Shown here: piece after piece, positions 60,691 through 64,000 of the stretch
Layout of the letters: each line of letters starts with the position of its first letter
Position numbering within the stretch: position 1 is the stretch's first letter
NCBI GenBank assembly: GCA_013397695.1
Contig: VYZI01000121.1
Coordinates: 635,815 to 699,814, forward strand
DNA from: Centropus unirufus
Lineage: Eukaryota > Chordata > Aves > Cuculiformes > Centropidae
Direction: 5' to 3'
DNA: 64,000 bases
Notes under the pieces: model-generated
The model's input: the letters and a program-made list of their open reading frames with translations, nothing else
Databases searched by the model: none
What the model was told of the DNA's origin: nothing
Made by a program: the position numbers and the translations under genes

Positions 60691-63600
60691 TGGAAGATCA
60701 TGAATCATTTGCATAAAATAATATTAACCCAACCATGGTCCCCTGGGACTCAAAGCCTCAGCTAACCAGTAACTCATTAGCTCCACTCTGCTATTTCACC
60801 TCAATCTCAGCAGTGAACAAGAGCTGCTCCTTGATTAATTTTTTTTTAAACACAGTTTATCTGTTCATGTTTGAGGTTATTTGTCCTCTTACTCAACAAT
60901 AGAATTAATTGAAAATGTAAACATCAGTAACAGTTCCAAGAGGTTTTCCTGTGGTATCATCGAGTAACACACACATTGGGACCTGCAAGTATGCCCATTC
61001 TGTTTTTCCTGACCCCCTACTGCAGATTTTCACACGGGCTACCTAAAAGGAGTAATTTACTCAACAATTAAGAAATGAAATAGAGAAAACATGAGGTTCT
61101 ACTGCAGTCATCAGGACTGCCAGCTAGGCATGGTTACTGTAAATGACCTAGTTAGAAATGGAAATGTGAGGGAGAGCTGCAGAACTCACACAATCAGCAC
61201 TACAGCCTACACCAACACACTGAGCTTTTTGCTTCTTTTCCCTACCTGGGCTGCGCTCTGTTCTACCAAAAGCAAAAGATTCCTCCCAAAAGGCACAAGT
61301 GGTTGTGTCCTGAACCACCTGGTTAGACGGGCATTAGGCAAGCAAGGCACTGAGGAAGACGCATCTTCCTTCCCTATGGATGCTCTGTGCCACATTCTAT
61401 ACAATTACCCTGAAAACCAAGCCTGTCAGATCAGGTCACTTGTTTTTATGGGTTCCCTCCTTGCGCAAGGGGGCAGGAGGGCAGCAAGGTTCTGCAGCTT
61501 GCGGGTTTCCGCCCCTTCTCCTGCATCACGTGGCGCAGCAATGAGTGCCACACCACAAGGAGACAATAACTTGTTCCTTTACATTAGCTCCTCTTAAAAG
61601 ACTGAAGGGCTCAAGACAGTCATAATGATCTCCAAAAAGCATTTCCAGTCCTCCTGCCTTGCCATGTAGTACTCACAGTACCCCAGCAGCACTATGCTAT
61701 GCGTTTGTCTTGAAGAAGGGTCGAAGAAATACAGGGCAACAATGCACAATTAGGTGTGTGTCAGAAAAGCCTAATGAAGCAGAGCACAAAAGAGCCACAG
61801 CTACAAGGCTAAGACACTGCTTGATCATTCTCATCTTTTGCCTCATCTGTGAATAGGGCAACACGTTCTACAGCCAGCTCCAAAACACTTCCACCTCCAC
61901 ACTTTTCCTTGCCATTAGCAAACAGACACATGGTCAAACATGACATTTTTCCATCCCTTACTGAACTCACTTAAAATTAATTTGTTTTACAAAGCCAAAT
62001 AGCATCATCCTTATGAAAGCCTAATGCCTTGGTGTCCATCTTGCCAAACATTCAAGGGAGGAGGACAGGAAAGTGGAAAAATGATGCAGAAAGATGTGGG
62101 TGTGTGAGAATTACTGGAAATAGCATAAAGCTGATAACAGAAATAAAAGTGAAGTTCAACGGGAACTAGATAGGCTTATCAACAGTACAGCTGAGAAGCA
62201 CAACACCTCTTCTTGTGGTGGTACAACATCATATTTTGATTATACAACACCCATCTTCCATGGCTCAAGAGACCCCACAATAACATCGGCGTGGAATCTC
62301 ACAGAAGTAATGAGCTATTTACAAACTGAAAGCACAGCTGTGCAAGACTGAAGAGAAACATGAACAAAAATAGAATAATTCCATTAAATGGAACAACACA
62401 TCAGCAGACATCACACCAGCACAGGCAACAGGGATAGTGGTTGGCTTCACAGCAAGCTTTCAAGCCAAGTCCAATGACCTCACTTAGAAAGGGCATAGCA
62501 AGCAGTCCCAAAGTATTCGAAGTAAAAGGGTCCAGGACATGAAAAATCTTGTAGGCCCTCATTGATATTGCTACCACAAGCAGGAAAAGAGACTGCCTCT
62601 GAGAAAAGCAAATCTAACTTGGAGAACAGCACTAAGAGGGAAAAAGTACACTGTTACTCTAGAAGCAACAATAATTCCAGTCTATCAGACGAGATCATCT
62701 GGTTCCCATTATATTTAAAAGGCATTTCTCTTTGTTCTGTGCTTATCATTACATCCTCTAGGATGATGCTGGTACCCTCCTTGACAAAAAAAAAAAGGGA
62801 GGAAAAGGAGGACTACCACAGCTCACATTTAATCAATGGTGTTTAGACACCTGGATACCACCAAAATCAACACCAACCCATAAAATGACTGACCATAAAT
62901 GACTTCCTGTCACTCCAGAAGTCCACAAGAGAGCAGGGACAAGACTCAAGACTCCAAATGTCCTACACGAACTCTCTAACCAACCTCTCACTAAATCTTT
63001 AAATAGAAGTTAAAAATATAGATCCTGCTGTTCAGCAGACATCCAAGAACAGCAGGCTGGATCCTGCCTTTCATGAACAGCTAGCCTGTAGGCAAACCCA
63101 AGGCTTTCAAGGACATAATTAGTTTCACAGTCGCTAATTTGTACATATGAAATGCAATGAAACTCACCATCTGTACCCACCAAGTCGCTGACTGCACACC
63201 TGAACCACTTGAGCCCGTATATTGTTTGACTTCATCTCCTATAAAGTAACTTATTTCAGACTACAGGACTGAAGCAGGTTCTGTCTTTAGCCTCACCCTG
63301 TACCTGTTGCCCCAGTAAAGACTTAACAGAGCATGCAAATGCAGGGGAGTTACTGATTTGCATTTCATTACCATAGAAACTTAGTGCAGTATGCAATTCT
63401 GCTGAGACCCAGAGAGCTGTGTTTGCAGAGTAGATAACTGATAAAATCGTGTACCACAACCCTTAGCAGTAAGCAGCTTGGGACCAACATCAAGAGCTAA
63501 GTGAGCAATGTATGTTATCAGGAAAATATACATAGGTCGTAAGGTTCATGTGACATAAGGTTCACCTATGACAAATGTGACCAAGCTAAAAATAGAGTGG

Positions 63601-64000
63601 TACCTGCAACACACAAGCAATCCATCTAAAAGCCTTCATTAAAAGCATTACATAGAAGCATTTATGATGTGCAAGATGAGTACGCTAACCACAGACATGC
63701 CAGACAGACACATGTTGCTAAAGATATGATGCTATAACCAGCATCGATTTTTATTTTGTATCAAAAAATAAAATACATCATGAAAGCTCATGATAACGCT
63801 GTTGTATCCCTTAGGTCAGGTAAGGCTATGCTTCATCCCTCTTCTCCCTCCCTGCTGCCTTTTACTATTGCTACTTCACAATACTGCTCATCCCCAAATC
63901 CATTTAAGACCCTTCCTTAACGAAGAGCCCAGAAATCCAGCAAAACCAAGAGCCCAGAAATCTGGCACCTCATCCTTTACAGTTAAAAATCAAATTCTGT
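60691..64000. other. Non-coding stretch, nothing firm recognised
   Basis: A 168-codon plus-strand open frame at 61091-61597 passes through a locally GC-richer patch but has no splice or homology support. A minus-strand frame following a strong pyrimidine tract near 62790 (reading EGTSIILEDVMI) lacks a convincing donor. An X-box-like attaccatagaaac is at 63367-63380. A 14-bp direct repeat (agagcccagaaatc) occurs near 63924 and 63949. Confidence 0.35.

Noticed and set aside
61091..61597. 168-codon plus-strand open frame in a GC-richer patch.
   Set aside because: Sequence shows no domain, no splice context and no retrogene hallmarks such as a poly-A tail or target duplications.
62640..62785. 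Minus-strand frame starting EGTSIILEDVMISTEQ after a strong pyrimidine tract and ag.
   Set aside because: There is no good donor before the stop, and the pyrimidine tract is a low-complexity run that would mimic an acceptor.

Overview
The window looks like ordinary nuclear DNA of a bird. The main evidence is thirteen recognisable pieces of the CR1 non-LTR retrotransposon in both orientations. They are mostly 5'-truncated 3' ends carrying the typical final octamer (gattctatg-like); one longer copy keeps part of the reverse transcriptase. There is also one probable ancient MIR-type SINE. Interspersed repeats are otherwise sparse, gene density is low, and no bacterial-type operon, rRNA, tRNA or CRISPR is visible. 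CR1 also occurs in crocodilians and turtles, so 'bird' is an inference from the low repeat load and CR1 dominance.

Nearly all of the sequence reads as intron or intergenic DNA. The clearest genic signal is on the minus strand, so the transcript runs from high to low coordinates. The best exon is 28419-28058. It is GC-rich and serine/arginine-rich and ends in a good GTATGT donor. It splices in phase (phase 2) to a 78-bp exon at 17926-17849, which has strong splice sites on both sides and only one open frame. Further upstream, candidate exons at 46273-46142, 45222-45135 and (weaker) 33208-33043 form a phase-consistent chain into this pair. Downstream, weaker candidates lie at 5286-5239 and 5073-4976. 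A possible alternative last exon with a stop codon lies at 27563-27519, with an AATAAA about 430 bp beyond it. I do not recognise the protein. No promoter or first exon was found.

Layout: 1-5 kb holds a CR1 end, poly-A runs and possible 3' exons. From 5 to 17.8 kb is a long intron with two CR1s and a MIR-like SINE. From 17.8 to 28.4 kb are the well-supported exons and the intron between them, with CR1 fragments. From 28.5 to 46 kb is intronic sequence with CR1s, including the long copy at 36.5-37.7 kb, plus AT-rich blocks resembling conserved non-coding elements. From 46.3 to 64 kb is non-coding DNA with CR1s and a three-copy 76-bp tandem repeat.

The most distinctive feature is inside the 28 kb exon. 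A 61-codon module is duplicated in tandem, and the first copy keeps a vestigial splice donor nearly in register with the real donor and in the same reading phase. This could allow one or two basic modules to be included in the protein.
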